DNA of 64,000 nucleotides from Nilaparvata lugens (taxonomy: Eukaryota > Arthropoda > Insecta > Hemiptera > Delphacidae): contig NC_052507.1 in assembly GCF_014356525.2 (NCBI RefSeq), positions 43,495,687 through 43,559,686 of the forward strand, in the 5' to 3' direction. Numbering within the stretch: position 1 is the stretch's first letter; every line of letters starts with the position of its first letter. Under the pieces are notes generated by a model that was not told where the DNA came from, ran no database searches, and worked only from the letters and a program-made list of their open reading frames with translations. Below, piece by piece: positions 30,490-44,629 of the stretch. Position numbers and translations under genes: made by a program.

Positions 30490-33400
30490 GAATCACGTGG
30501 CATTGCAAATCCATTTTGAAGGGCTGCATCTTGGATGTTCTCGGTACCGACCGAAGAGAAGTCCATTAAATCCAAAGCTGGCAGATAATGATGATGGAGA
30601 ATGAATTATTGTTGTAGAAGGGACCAGAAGTTTTAATTGGTCCCTCAACTACTTGAGAAATCTTCATATTGGATTGCTCTCTGCCTTCTTCATCAACATC
30701 CTCTACTACCCCTCCCCCTCCCCCTCCCATCCTTCCACACTTCTTCTTTTCCCTACCATCGACTTTCCACCATTACTTTCAAAGGCAGAACCACTTTTCA
30801 AGAATTTGTGAAAGCGGACCAGAGAAAAAAGGAGAGAAGAAAGCGTCTTTTCCCAAATTGTCCTCTTTTTGAACAATTTATATCGATTCTTAATGAAGAT
30901 GTTTTCTTCTTTTGCTCTTTCGAGTTATAAATGCTTTGTTAATGATTGTTGGAACATTAGTGGAAAAGTCGCTTCATTAAGGTTTTGAATAATGGTACTC
31001 TCTTCTCTAACAACAGCACTAAGAAATCGTTTTTGAAGTTTTATAAAAGAGATTTAACTGTATAATTATGTATTGTGTATTGAAGGATTAATAATTTGAA
31101 TTTCAAGTAATAAGCCAGTCCATAATCTAGAAGCTTGGGCCCAACCGTAAATATGGAAAGAAAAATGACTCACTGAGCTTTCATAGAAGTAACATGAATT
31201 TCCCATTATCTTTGCATTAACATCTTAGATTGAAATTTGAAGAGTATAAAATGTTTAAAAATAATATAAGTGTAAAAATGTGATAATTCCAGTGAATCTG
31301 TTCAATCATTACAAGAAATTAAATTGAATCCTTCAAGTGAATCCAAAGACTTACTTCTAGCGACTGGTTCCGAAAGAGACCATAACGTTTGAAATAGTGT
31401 AGCCTATACATATCAGAAGTTGAATTTTATAATTGGAGTTTCATCTTTCTGCTGTATTTATTCTGATTAAAAAAATCAATAGTTCCCTTTGTATAGTAAT
31501 GTAGAAAATTCCACGTTTCTGGTGATTCATCTAATCTCGGCAAATATTGTATTTGAGCAGAAAAGGAGTGTTTTTAAAAATATGTAATTTCTCGGGTAGA
31601 TTAGATATTAAAGAACTGCTTTCACCAAAGGGTAGACGTGGTTAAAGAAAGCTATTTTTTTTTACTCTATGGAAGTTTGTTATAATTAAACATTTTCTCT
31701 ACCATTAATTACAATAATTTTGACTCTACTCTGGCTGCCTAGCCTATACAAAAAAACATTGAAAGAGATTTGGAATGGTACAAATAAACAAGAAAAAACT
31801 TATCGTTATGCAAATAAAGTTCAATCGCCCCTTGTCATTTGAGTAGGATTAATTTCGGGACTCACCCATAATGAAGACGCTGAAGAAATCCATTAAACGA
31901 TGATTTGGGGGATCCATACTCCCGAAAAGAATTGGTGTCTGAGCGCGCTCCGTTCGCTTCAACGGTTGAAAGAAGAGTGCACGGAAAGAATGCAATTTTT
32001 GTCTCAGGTCCGCCTCTTCCTAGGCCTAAACGTGGAAAACTAGACTATGGCAGTGGGGAAGAAGAGCCGGAAACTGTTGATGGGACGAGTGGATGGAAAC
32101 TATCTTTCCCAGGCTGGGATGCAAGCTTGGCAGTTCTCAACCCTGAGAAAGATCCTCACCTCGTCCATCGGTTGAAAAAATGCAAGCTTTCCGTAGCCTA
32201 TGCTAGGCAGCCAGCAAATAAAATATTACGTTCTAATTTTCACTAATTTCAATAACACTACTTTCAATTGCTTCCTTTACAAATATATTAGGGAATAAGA
32301 ATGCATGTTTAAGTAATTTACAGTTAATAGTAGTACACTATTATCAAGTAATACAGATTTAAAAATGAATGTTGGAAGGTACGACTTGTCAAACCTACCA
32401 ACTTCCCATGCAAAGGGAAGAAAGTATTAATTATTAAGGTGTGTGTGCCTTGGCTATAGCAAGCATTATTAGCTTTCTAATGAATTTGCGCTGGGGACTA
32501 GTGTGCAATATGTGTACTGTACAGTTTGCAGCTTTATTGAAAGCAACGTTTTCATACGCGGCACCAAAAATGGCAGGTATGGTGGATATGACAGAAAAAG
32601 AGATAAAGAGCAAGAATGAATTAGTGTAGGTGGTAGGTTGACGTGGTGGTGGTGGTGTGGTGGTGGTGGTGGTGGTAGGTGGAGAGCCCGCTCGCTACCT
32701 CCGGCTCTGCATCCTTTAGGTTCACGATTTATGTTCGCGAAGTGGCTTGTTAAAGCTAAGTCTGGTGATGCATTGCTCTCCTTCCATTCTCATTGGGCAG
32801 CACTATCTCTTTCCTTCTGAAAGGAACAGTATTCGAACTGTGCACGCGCGTGTGCCGGTGAAAGTGTGTAAGAAACGTATAATATTATAGGAAATCAGGG
32901 GTGAGGTCGTTGGAGCTCCTTCAATTGTGTGACTTGAATTATGCTTCATAATAATGATAATCATCATTTCATATCCTACATTATTCAGACAGTTCATGCA
33001 GGGAAGCTACTTCATGGAATAAGTTACTAGGATGATTTAAAGTGATAGGAGAAGTGAGAGAACATAATATATTCCATAACTTTGATGCAAAAATAAAGTA
33101 TTTTGGATTTTTAGTTTTTTCAATGATGTGAGAATCCGCAACCAATGTTTAATTCAAGGTTTATTGAAGACTTTCTAAGAGCGATTTCAGTAATTGCTTC
33201 CAAGAAAAATTGTGCTGAATGAGTTTGGTTTCCTTCCCTTAACATATTTATGAATTACAGTATACATAAGATGCAGAAGAGAATTTGCAATGTTGAATTA
33301 AAAAAGTGAGACTGGTTGGGGTTTTAGTAGATTTATACAACTAAGCTTGAAAAAAGTAAAGCTATTTTCTTAAGAGTACATTTTGAATGACTTTCTAACT

Positions 33401-34580
33401 GCTCAGCAAGATCATATGAAGCGCAAGAATGATTTGGAGTGTAGGTGGTAGGTGGAGTTGGTGGTGTATAGAATTTATACAAAACAGACAGACAATATAC
33501 ACAAGACAGTGCACCTATAGAATTTATACATTGAACCATTTTTTTTAAATTATTCCATGACAATGTTATGTACTCAGATACTTGAGTACAATACCTAAAA
33601 TATTGTCAATATAATTGATTCATCTTATATCTAGCATATCATACCATTTCATTTATTTTATTGACAATTACAGATCATAATTATAATAAATATAATATGA
33701 TTGGGGGAAGACAACAGGCATAGCCCAAAACTGTCTTCTCCCAAATTTTTACAAATAAAATTGCTTGTTACATTGAGAAGAGATTCAACCCATTGAGAAA
33801 AATAATCTGAACAATGCAAAGTTGAGTTGTTACAACTCATCACAATCCACGAAACAGGAGTGGGATTGCAATAAGAGAACAATTTCTGATGGTGAAAGAA
33901 GTCCATGGAAATGATAGGGGGAAAAAGTCGCATAACTCCTTGGAGAATGTCTCATAGTCTGACTTCATTTAAGAGGCGGCGGAAAAATAGGATCGGATTT
34001 GAATTTGAGAGGCGTTAGCGCGCGATGGGGTGATTTGGCAAAGTTGGCATGACTGGGAGCAGGGATGGAAGCTGGAGTTGGAGAGAAGTGTTTCCCAAAG
34101 AGAAACACAAAAGGACATATCTGCCAGCTTCGCTCAAGTAGTTTGGTTTTGTCGGAGAAGAAATTATGCAAATACAATGGAACAGATACCGCTGGGAAGG
34201 TGAACTCCAAAGACGACTTGACTTGACGAGCTGGGCTCGAATTACGCCATAAAATAATGGCGGCGTCCCTTAAGGGCCAGACAAGGACAGATAACTTAAT
34301 TTCAAATAGAAGCCACTTGATGCCAGATCTGTCTTGTCGGAAGGAAACTCTTTCTTCTGTGAACTCGCAAAACAGAAATAAGATTTTCACGACGATAGAA
34401 GTGCAGTAAGAGAAGTACAATCTTCATATTATCAATAGCACTGAGTAGCTGAAAATTCCATAAAGGAAAAAAACATCCTTCCACATTATATAGATCACAT
34501 CATACATTATATGAAAGCGAATTTGATTGACTCAACGATGAAATGATCTAGAATCTACCAAGTCAAATACAACCAAGAAG
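30490..34580. other. Mostly noncoding stretch, no assignable gene
   Basis: No domain-bearing frame. A 113-codon frame at 31905-32246 and the (ggt)n tract at 32640-32675 look accidental. Sections near 31900-32200, 32690-32860 and 34000-34280 are less AT-rich than their surroundings and may be exons or regulatory DNA of host genes, but no consistent splice structure was found. Confidence 0.35.
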
Positions 34581-35007
34581 ATGGCGGAACTGCCGAAAGA
34601 TCTCGTTGTCCAGTGAGTGATTTATTCATTTATTGTAAAAATATCTGACTGCTAGTCGTTCTTTCTAAAAGCAAAAAGTGATTTAATAATAAGCAGTTCG
34701 TGATGGAAAACAACATTGAAGAAGTCAAATACATTGAAATTTTACATCCATTTCCAGTTAGACATGAATGTAAAGATAAAATGGTAGGTACCGACTTGAT
34801 TAAGTGGAGGTAGCTCTCTTTTTTTCCTGTTTTCTCTTTTCATTGGTATCACAAGTACCTTATGATAAATCATACAAACTCTCTTCCTCTTTTTAGTAGA
34901 GAGTTACTGAGAAGGATATTTTAGATACCCTTTCCAGAGAATGGAAAAAAGCTATGCTCAAATTCCCGCCAATTTATGTAGATGCTAAACAATATTATCT
35001 AAAGTAA
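34581..35007 (+). CDS. Candidate small spliced host gene (low confidence)
   Basis: Bases 34581-34612 begin AAGATGGCGG, a YY1-type start/promoter motif, and read MAELPKDLVV up to a donor CA|GTGAGT. A second open block runs from ATG 34703 (MENNIEEVKYIEILHPFPVR) to 34783, ending at a donor ATG|GTAGGT. A 116-bp intron with a long pyrimidine tract (ctctcttcctctttttagtag) leads to an acceptor at 34899. The third block, 34900-35007, stays in frame (RVTEKDILDTLSREWKKAML ... DAKQYYLK, stop). Blocks two and three give a 62-residue protein. The first block does not join block two in frame with the acceptors I see, so it may be a 5' leader or belong to a longer transcript. Family unrecognised. Confidence 0.35.
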
Positions 35008-38000
35008 TTCCAAATCGCTTTTTTCATACCATGAACAGTTCAATAATTATTATTCTAGTTTATATTGAGTAAATTCATCTAAAACTTTGCTGTATTGTAT
35101 GCTATTGCATATAAGTGTATAAGCCAGTATATTATATTGTAATCTACATAAATAGAGCACTCAAATACTGAAAAAAGACTATTCCTGGTTGCCAGGTGTA
35201 ATGCAGACAGTTTAGGAACCATCCCAAATTATGAAGTGAATGAACAGAGAGATGTCGAAAGCTCTAGGCTATCTATTGCCGTGCACGTAAAGCCACCAAA
35301 GAAATTGTCCTCAATAATAGTTGAACCCTCTGAGTCTCTAGTCTCACAGAACCTTCCTTTCGCACTCATAACTATTTCTTCACAGAATAGAAGAGGCTAC
35401 ACCATCAAAGCGTGCAGCGAGTAAGAAATTAGGGGACAGAGGAAAAGCTCGTCAAGCCTAGTGTCCCCCTGAACGATTATCTCTTCATCAACCCCTCAAT
35501 CAGTATACTCCCCTTTGTCTATTAGACCCCGCAACCAGCAATTCCAACGTTTATACGAATCATCTTCTCCGCCTTCGATATAAGAAGCGTCACTGTGACT
35601 CCTAATCACTCTCTGAAAAGTCTAAATAGGAAACTATATTTATTATGATCGAGAAAAATTACCTGAAACCATTTGAGGGTTAGTCGTCAGGTGTGACGAT
35701 TCCATTCATACTCTTTCCATTGAAACCATAAGTCATCGAAAGCAAATAATTGATAAACAAATTCTCTTAATATAACTCTAGATTTGCTCAATAGATATCA
35801 GTAATTATGCTTGAATAATTGTATTGAATTTTCATTTATCTAGAGTGATGTTTTATGTAGAGTATGTTTGAAGCTGTCATTGCAAAATTGGCAGGTGGAG
35901 GTGATTCGATGAAAACAAACAATCAATGCAATATAATAGAACCGTTATTAATAAGACAGCCAAGGTTATTATTATTGTTAATATTCCCAATTAAACTGAA
36001 TTGACGGCTGACGTCTTATTGTATAAGATTATTAGAAAAATACATATATTATGAATATACTATGTTGTGTGGATGAGTACAAGTATGTTGTATGGAGTTG
36101 TATGGATGAAATCAGTTATGAATTTATTCATCAATTGAAAACGTGAGTGTCTTTGAAGACAGTGATGTTCGTTATGTATCAAGTAAATAAGTAACAAGTA
36201 AAATGTTTTTGAACCAAAAGTATGTTTTTATACCCCGCTTTGCTTTAAAATGTTATGGGCGTTCGGCGTTGAAGAATTGATTGAAATTTATTGCACCCTT
36301 CAAGGACTATTTCAGCACGTATTATATCAATCAATATCTTATTTGACATTCACATAACCATATGCCTCCGCTATTAAACAACCATTTACTACTACCCCAC
36401 CGTATTTTTACGACTTGAAAGCGTTCTAAATAATTGAATAAGATGTAAACATTACAGTATTCTTAAATAACCTGTCCATTATGAAAGACTTTTGGAGAGG
36501 AGACGAAGAGAATAAGAGAGGGAAGAGAGAGAAGCAGAAGGGACACGAGAGATGAAATTGATAGCATACTTAGTTATATTGAGCAACTTTGTAGTTTTTA
36601 TAGAGCAGTAAACCTCCAGACGTTCCATGTAAGATCAAGCTTGCTCATTCAAGACAATGAACTAGCTAGAAACACTAGTTTAATGCATCGTAAACATTGC
36701 TTAATTAAATGAACAATACAATCTGATAGAAATTTGAATTAGAAAAATTAAAATGTTTTCAGAGAAAATTATTTTATGCTTTACAATTATACTTTTTGAA
36801 AATTGATACTCGTGAAATGATTACCGTATTGAATTCATAGACTTACAGAATGCTTATGAATTATTTTGAAAATCATGAACTTGAGAGATAGCCTACTACA
36901 AGATCCTTGAATCATGAATAAACTCATAAACTATCGTAATATTGATAATAATTACGGCTAACGCAGCTATCAATCGATTTCGACTGACCATCAATTACAA
37001 AAAAAAAGATAACCTAATACACTGAGAAAGAATTTAATTTATTTGTTAACAAAAATTATGTAGATCTTTCCAGTCATTTTAACATTAATCTCATACAAGA
37101 GTGAAGTTTAGATCATATTATTGTGAAATTCATAAATCACTGAAGAATTTCTATGACAATTCCACAATATTATACAACTATTCAGAACTATTTTTTGATT
37201 AGTGCTCACCTCAAACGCAACAATCTTGTCACTTGTGTCATTAATAATCAATCATACATAGTAACCATTCAATTACATTAAACTTGTTCAGCTATGAAAT
37301 ATTCAGATGTTTAATTCGAGATGAGGTGTTTCATTATCCAATTGATATGATTTTTATAATAAAAATAATAGAGAAAGCTCATTCAAATATAGCTCATCGA
37401 TCTCATCGACCATTTGTCAGATATACGTAACCAACTAGATTCGAATGTTGTTCAATATATTTATCAGTTAATCAGCTCCTAGAGCTGGAGTGAATAATCT
37501 TGGGAACATTCTGAATGAAATATCTCAACACATCTAGGTATTTCGTGTTCCGTTTACTGAGCACAGAAGTTGGTCTCTTTAAAAGAAAATCCAGCTCTTA
37601 GACTTTAAAAGTGGGGAGACCTTTCCAGAGAAAAGTTTTATCGTTAAGGAGAAAATAGATGGTGGACAAAGCTGCAGACGAACAATAGAGCGGAGGAAAC
37701 AGCCGAGAGTTTCTCACTTGTTTAATAGTGAACCAAGATTCAGCGTACCCAAGTAATAGAAATTCAGGAGATAAGGCGAGGACAGCGAGATTTCAAAACG
37801 TTAGTGAGTGTAAAAAGTTGGAGATAGTATAGGTGAATGCATGCACCGGCAATGGAAAGAGTTTCTTAAGCTCACTGTTGGTAGATGAGATCACCAGGAA
37901 AGAGAAAAGAATTAACCGTAATAAACAGAGGACATGAGAAGGTAGTGAGCGAATAGTATAATAAAAAAGATTGTAATTTGAATGCACTTTGAAAATTTTC

Positions 38001-39240
38001 TTGAAAGACCATACTGGATCCTGTAGCATGAAATTGGAATAGAATATTAACAACCTAGACAAGTTTCAATGGGTTCAAGTTGCTGGAGTTTCTATCTAAT
38101 CCAATTAAACTGTCACTGGATCTCAAAAGCATTCACAATACTGACTAAATGGAATTGTGAGCTCGAGTAGTTGATAATTGGTCTTGGTTTAAGAAGAAAG
38201 TTCCTTTTATAGGTTTAAGGATCTTATTTGGTGTTACAGTAGGCTATTACTCGTATAATAATTATTATCACCTAGAATCATATATCATGCCATTAATGAG
38301 GACATGAATTAATTAACGTTAATTATTGATAATGGTTGATTGATGATTGGTGATTATACTGTATTATATCGTGATGTGATAGTGGGATTGAAATTCAAAC
38401 TCCTGCAGTTTTTGAGACACTCGTTTTGGAACTGCGAATCTTCCCGTAAAACATTCAAATGTATAACTGATGATGAGCGCTGTGCAGTCACTTTTATGTT
38501 ATCAACTGATTGAAACGTTTCCAAGCAGGCAACTACAGTGTACGATGAAATGACTATACAACATGGGAAGGACATCTCTGCTGCCAGGATTTAAATTCTA
38601 AGATGTACCGAGAACATGATGAGTGCAATAGAGTGTATGATATGCGAATGTGCAATTTTCCTTTCCAGCATGAGAGAAGAGATAACTTAGTTGTATATGT
38701 AGAGGAAGAAAGGATTCAGAAAGTGAGCATATGTGTACATAGCCGAAGAAAAGCTCAACTCGACACTCGGTTACAGGGTGGCCTTTAGCCGGTAGCTTGG
38801 TGAAGTGACGCCTTTGAATGTGAAGGAGGAAGACAAAGAGATGATAATGAAGGCCTTCATGCCTAATGAGTGGCGCGGCACGTAGGCACGTAGACTAAGT
38901 GAAGTTTGCATTGGAGGCGGGAGAGTACCAACAGTTGTAGTTGGCAGGCAAACTTTGTCAGTAAGAACCACGCGTCGCAGTCGCAAGCCAAGTTGGATGT
39001 AGCTGTAGCGACGTGCGCGCAGTGCCACAAAAGATACTGTTCAGCTGCAAAAACAACGTGGCACATGATACGCTGCGTTTAGCTGTTGCTACAATGTATT
39101 CTGAACATGAACACGCCGCGCGCACTCCCCAAACTTTTCACTTCCGTGCGCCGATCTTATTTTTGAAAAATGTAGCGTAAAAAGAAACTTTTCGTTACGA
39201 AATGTGTTAAGTTTCCATTAACGAACCGCGACTAGAAGGG
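35008..39240. other. Noncoding stretch, no assignable gene
   Basis: No domain-bearing open frame. From about 38760 to 39200 the sequence is richer in CpG and GC (cgccgcgcgcactccc near 39114), suggesting a host promoter region, but no transcript can be deduced. Confidence 0.35.
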
Positions 39241-39279
39241 CGGCAGGAGGAATTGAGAGACGTGAAAGAGGAGGAAGTG

Positions 39280-39404
39280 ATTGTGGAGGAGGAGGAGGAG
39301 GTGTAGGAGGAGGAGGAGTTGTAGAATGAGGAGGAGGAGGAGGAGGAGGAGGAGGAGGAGGAGGTGGAGGAGGAGGAGGAGGAGGTGGAGGAGGAGGAGG
39401 AGGC
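39280..39404. repeat. (GGA/GGT)n microsatellite
   Basis: Long gag/gga triplet tract with interruptions. It yields poly-Arg, poly-Pro and poly-Ser open frames on both strands, which are not supported as genes. Confidence 0.95.
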
Positions 39405-42400
39405 TCGACGACAACAACAAAAGTAGACGACATAAATATTTATGGCGATGTTTGTGGGATGCCGCCACCGCCGCCCGCAAAGTTCGCGGAAAATTGTGGC
39501 CTCTTCGTTTTTCCACTTTGCTTCAGAAAACACAGCGAACACCCAGGATTAATTCGATCTCACACTTTGTTTTTCAATAATACATGTATGTGAGCGATCC
39601 GAAATGTGAGTGGCACTCTGACACTACTTGCTAAGTGGCACGGGGCAACCATGAGAGCTTTATGAATGCGTGAATATAGTGAGCCTTCCTCACTATCACA
39701 CCCTTTCCATCTCTACAAATTCCCCTCCTTATCTCAATACATTTGAAACAATAATGTACTTCAAATTAATCTTCAAACAAATTCGTCAAGCCATTGTTCG
39801 TCATCAAGTTCGTTGATTTTGTCTTTTCAATACTCTGTCGTCTGAGGCAAATGCTGGGGATACAGATGGGAGAAGGTTGAGAGAATATCTACAAAAGGCT
39901 TGGTAGAAGGATGCAGTAGTTTATCCAAGGAACCCACCAGGATATCCTTCCAGTGTTATAAATAGCGCTAGTGTTAGAAATATTATTTATCTCGAATTGG
40001 ATAGATCCAATTAAGAAATAACTTGGTTTTGGATGATTCATGGAATTTGGACTTGGCACTCTCGAAAGGCAAGAGCTGGAAGAAAAGAAAGAAAGAGATT
40101 TATTTTTCAATCAAAAAGAATGAACCTTTCCATATTCCACAGACTAGGTGAGTTGAATCTGTCCCCACTTCCCAATTTTATTTACATAGCCTGCACTTCA
40201 TCATCTTCAATTTCTCTACTATATATATAATTTATAATTTATAATCTCTATCTCGAATCTCACATGAAGTTTATCCAAGTAAGTTCATTCTCCGTTTTAT
40301 ATTCAGTAGTCAAACTCCTCAAATACTACTTTTAAAAATTTATATAAAATAAAAAAGACTTAATAAAAAATTCTATGAACTGAATCTCTTTGAAGATATT
40401 TTATTCTATTCAGATTTCCTTTTATAAGTGGCAAGACTTGAAACACTTCAAAGGGTTTTCCTGATGCCTCATAGTAGGAGGCAGCCTTACAGAAAAGTTC
40501 ACAAGAGTATTCTCAAACTAGAAGGTTGGTGGTGGATGAGCGTTTACCAGTTTGTCAAGAATGAGCTGGTGGAAAGGGGACAACATCACAAAGTGGTGGC
40601 CAGAGAAGTGGAGCTGGCAAAGACCTTTCATCATTGGAGACTAAAGAAGTGAGAGAAAAAGCCGACAAGAGCAACAAGCTCAACTGCAATCAAGATGATT
40701 AAACGCCACCGTTAGCTATTTGCTCATTATGAATAAGTTACGGCCAAAGTGAGGAGAGCAGTGTGTTACGTTGAAAGTTGAAGTCGGCTGCAGCCAGTGA
40801 ATAAATTATTCATTATTCTTTCGGGGCAGCAAGCGAACGTAAATTGTCTGAGAAGAAGTTTTGTCAGCGAGAAAAAGAGTCTCGGAAAAGATGGGTAAAA
40901 TAAGGAAGCCCGGTCGACCGGCGGAAGAAAGATGCGAGATTCGGCTTTGGCCGGTCTAGAAGTAGTACACCCACGCCTCTGACTAGATGCAGTACAGAAA
41001 CAGCTTAGTCCAGTTCCTACCCCACATCTGTGAACATCGATCTGGCTGTAACGGTAGGTAGTCTACATCAAAAAGGCCAATTTTCTTTCCCATTTAGTAA
41101 GCTGTTTCATGGCCCAGTTCTCTCTGTTTCCTGGCTGGCCTAACAACGATAAAAACTTAAGGAGCCATGGAGGGTAAACCTAGGAAGAGTTTTGAGATCA
41201 CTGGGTCTAGACTTCAGAACTTGAAAGAAAGCAAAGTGTCTCATGGACAATTGAGGACGCCTCAAACTTGGATTGAGAAATTCACAGGATAAGAATGATT
41301 ACAATTATTGTCTAGCAGTGGTCATATTCTTTTAATTTTTTCCTGATGTTCTTAGAACCTTCTGGTTATATCTTGGAATTGAATTCTGGAATCTGGAATA
41401 CATTATAGGCTACCGTACGTAGATATTTAGCTATTGCATGATTGAAGATAATATAAATAGTACTTATGATATTATAATGTTTCGATCGTACAATATCACT
41501 GTAAAACAAACTTAGTTTGTTTGGAAGAAGTAGCAGTAGTAAGAGGTAGAAGTTCTTCTTACTTGGAGAAGTAGAACTTCTTTAGTAAGAAGTAGTCTAT
41601 ACAACATTAAGCCCGGGCCACAGTCATCATGCAACTTTCCGATCTCACTCCAATCCGATCACGTATGATCACAGCAGCCTGGAATGGTGCATGTCACACA
41701 TAGGCCTACCCGTCGTGTGATCTGTCCTATCACCACCATTCCACCTTACAGAAATTATCGAACAAGAGTAGGATCAAACCCTCTACAATGAAAAAAATGT
41801 GGCCTGGCCTTCATTTGGCACTCACTCATGCTATTAGGATTACGGTGAGTAACTACAACCGTAGGTATTTTGGAAATTTAGTTGAAGTGTGAATATTGAA
41901 AATGTTGTTGAAAATAAGAATAGATGAGTATTATTTCTCAAATGAAGACGAAAAAAGGAGGAACAGAATATTTATATTCTCAACTCTTTCAACTCATATT
42001 CCATCATTTCATGAAGAAGTCTTTGTTGAGGAATTTTTATTTCTAATTATGATTGAAATAATATTGTGATTTGAAATACAATGTAAAATAGAATGTTTTG
42101 TGTTTGGTATGCCTCGTTGCATTGGCATTTACCTAAAACTTTTTACAAACACATCAGTTACTCTATACTAGCATGGAAAGAGAATAACTTGAGTTCAAGT
42201 TTTAAAAGGCAAGTTTGTTATTCTAACAAATGCTATCCCAGTTAATGAATGGGAGAAATGTCCATCAAATTGTTAAGTATTGTTCTAGACAGGACCAACC
42301 AGAATCAACTGGTCTGAGAGTTGGGAGCAGTTCAATAAACCAAACAATGGATCGCCAAGGGCCAAGAAATTTGCTAGAGAACAAACAACTAATTCAACAT

Positions 42401-43836
42401 CGAATTTACTTCACTGCAGACATTTGAATCGTGTGGCAAAAAATACACTTTATCAGATGAGTTTCTGGTGAAATCGATTTGCATAGTATTTATTCATTAT
42501 CACTCTTATGACATTATTCGAATAGTTCATTTATGATTATTTTTTATAACGATGCAACAAAATAAGTGAAAGAATCTTGCTACATCAATTAAACTGATTT
42601 CCCAGCAATAGTTTCAATATTGGTTTATTGATTCATATAATATTGTCTTGATACCCTCAAAACTGAAGTGTACCGTATCCAATTGAAATCTATAGAATTC
42701 TCAAAACTTGACTTGTCCCAAGTAAACTTTTAGCTAGGCATGCTCATTATCAGTTGAATTGTAGAAATTAGTTTCAATTCAGCAAGTGGTACTTTTGTTT
42801 AGTCAAAGTAGAGTAAAGATTTAGTTTAGTCTAGTATTCTTATAAATGGAATTGTATTTTATTTGTTCTGGATTTATTTTATGTAGCTTGATCTGTTATT
42901 GTTTGTGGCAGAATAAAACTGATTTGATTGATTGAATTGCTTAGGATAAAAGTAACTCGATCACTTGATCTGTGTAACTACATGTATAATGTGTGAAGCC
43001 TGGGTATTCTTGTTCATAATCAGTGGACATCCACAAGGCTACAAGTTCATCATTCACCATGAAATCAATGAAAATTCTCTAAAATCTATCAAATACTTAC
43101 ATTTTTTCTCTGTTTGAATGGATTTTTAACTTATTGAGAATACTCGCCTAGCACCATTGTTTGTTTCTGACATGAGGATACAAAGAATAGTATAAATTCA
43201 CGCCTTTGGTGAGTAGGTACACATTTAATGGTAACAGGAGCATTCTTATATGAAATTAATATTAAATCAACCTTTCAACAAGAAAGAAACAACTTCAACA
43301 GCCACCAAGTCAGACATTCCGCTCCTGAATTTTCTTATTTTCATATCTTTTGTCTGTCTAGAAATTTATTACGGCAACGCTATGTATGTCAGTAATTAAA
43401 ATGTTTAATTTTCGCAGAAGATGAGTTCAAAATTCTTGCTTTAGAGTTCATCCACTTTATGAGCTCTGTAACAGCATATATTTCAATTCCCTTGAGTCAA
43501 AATTGAACACAGGCAACATCATGATGAAGATAAGCGGTGAGAGGGGAAAAGGAGGAACGAGGAGAGGGCGAAATGGTAGCTGTTAACTCTTTGAATAGCA
43601 GTGAGGAAGCTTTAGATATGAGGAATTGCTGAACTTATCGTACTTTTAAAAGCTTTACCTAGTTGTGCCAGCTTACCTTCAGAGACTCTAGCTATAATCC
43701 TATAGTTATGTTTATCATTGGCGAAATACTTGTTCGGATCAGCCTGCTCTGTATGTGGAATTATAACAGCTGATAATTCGTTTCAATTAATAGAAATAGA
43801 ACTGCGTCAGATCACAACATTTTCTATTGCTTTTTT
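39405..43836. other. Noncoding stretch, no assignable gene
   Basis: No recognisable coding frame. Contains local repeats such as gtagaa/agaagta motifs at 41525-41600 and a possible retroelement 3' end near 42880-42940 (ggcagaataaaactgatttg, attgattgaattg). A gtaaggaaagt-type family begins at the right edge. Confidence 0.35.
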
Positions 43837-43970
43837 ACTTTCCTTGCCCTATTATCATAGGTAAGGAAAGTATTGCTTTCCGGAAAAAATTAAGGTACCT
43901 CAATAATTTCTGAATTTCTATACGTTTCAAGGTCCCCTGAGTCCAAAAAAGCGGTTTTTGGGTATTGGTC

Positions 43971-44016
<46 letters not shown>

Positions 44017-44606
44017 AGTGTATATGCGTCTGTGTACACGATATCTCATCTCCCAATTAACGGAATGACTTGAAATTTGGAACTTAAGGTCCTTACACTA
44101 TAAGGATCTGACACGAACAATTTCAATCAAATGCGATTCAAGATGGCGGCTAAAATGGCGAAAATGTTGTCAAAAACAGGATTTTTCGCGATTTTCTTGA
44201 AAATGGCTCCAACGGTTTTGATCAAATTTATACCTAAAATAGTCATTGATAAGCTATATCAACTGCCACAAGTCCCATATCTGCAAAAATTTCAGGAGCT
44301 CCGCCCCATCTATGCAAAGTTTGATTTTAGATTTCCAATTATCAGGTCTCAGATATAATTTAAACAAAAAATTTATATTGGAAACGATTGAGCATAGACA
44401 TTTCTTCAATTAATGACATTTTCACCTAAAATTGAAAATAAATCATTCACTATGAAGAGATAGCAGAATTCGTGTGTCTCCAGAGTTATTGACCTGTCAC
44501 CAGCTGGCTCAGATCTTTGACTTGAGATGCGCGTTTACACTAGCGTCAGGTGATCAATTTTCATAACGGCAAGGAAAGTTGTGTGAGTGCGCCACACCAG
44601 ATTTTT
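43837..44606 (+). mobile_element. Interspersed repeat family Y, near-complete copy
   Basis: Starts actttccttgccctattatc with an immediate inverted taaggaaagt and ends gcgccacaccagattttt; an internal (GT)n tract spans 43975-44012. The start recurs at 46488 and at 50900-51110; the tail recurs at 28970-29095. Head and tail both contain ggcaaggaaagt-type sequence in inverse or direct form. No protein is encoded, so it is non-autonomous. The ORF at 44131-44358 over the AAGATGGCGG block appears accidental. Confidence 0.7.
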
Positions 44607-44629
44607 ACCTGTACAATAGTACATTTAAT

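Noticed and set aside
30234..30575. Open frame with THSL repeats
   Set aside because: Generated by the GTGA microsatellite; no domain or splice support.
31905..32246. 113-codon open frame as a host gene
   Set aside because: No recognisable domain, no clear splice sites and no promoter signal; kept only as part of an unassigned stretch.
38465..38525. Hammerhead-like order ctgatga ... gaaac
   Set aside because: The intervening sequence cannot form stem II next to both boxes and there is no cleavage-site context.
39207..39580. Open frames with poly-Pro, poly-Ser or poly-Arg on both strands
   Set aside because: Produced by the GGA microsatellite; no flanking coding sense.
44131..44358. 75-codon frame in the interspersed repeat
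   Set aside because: Lies across a noncoding family whose other copies do not preserve the frame.
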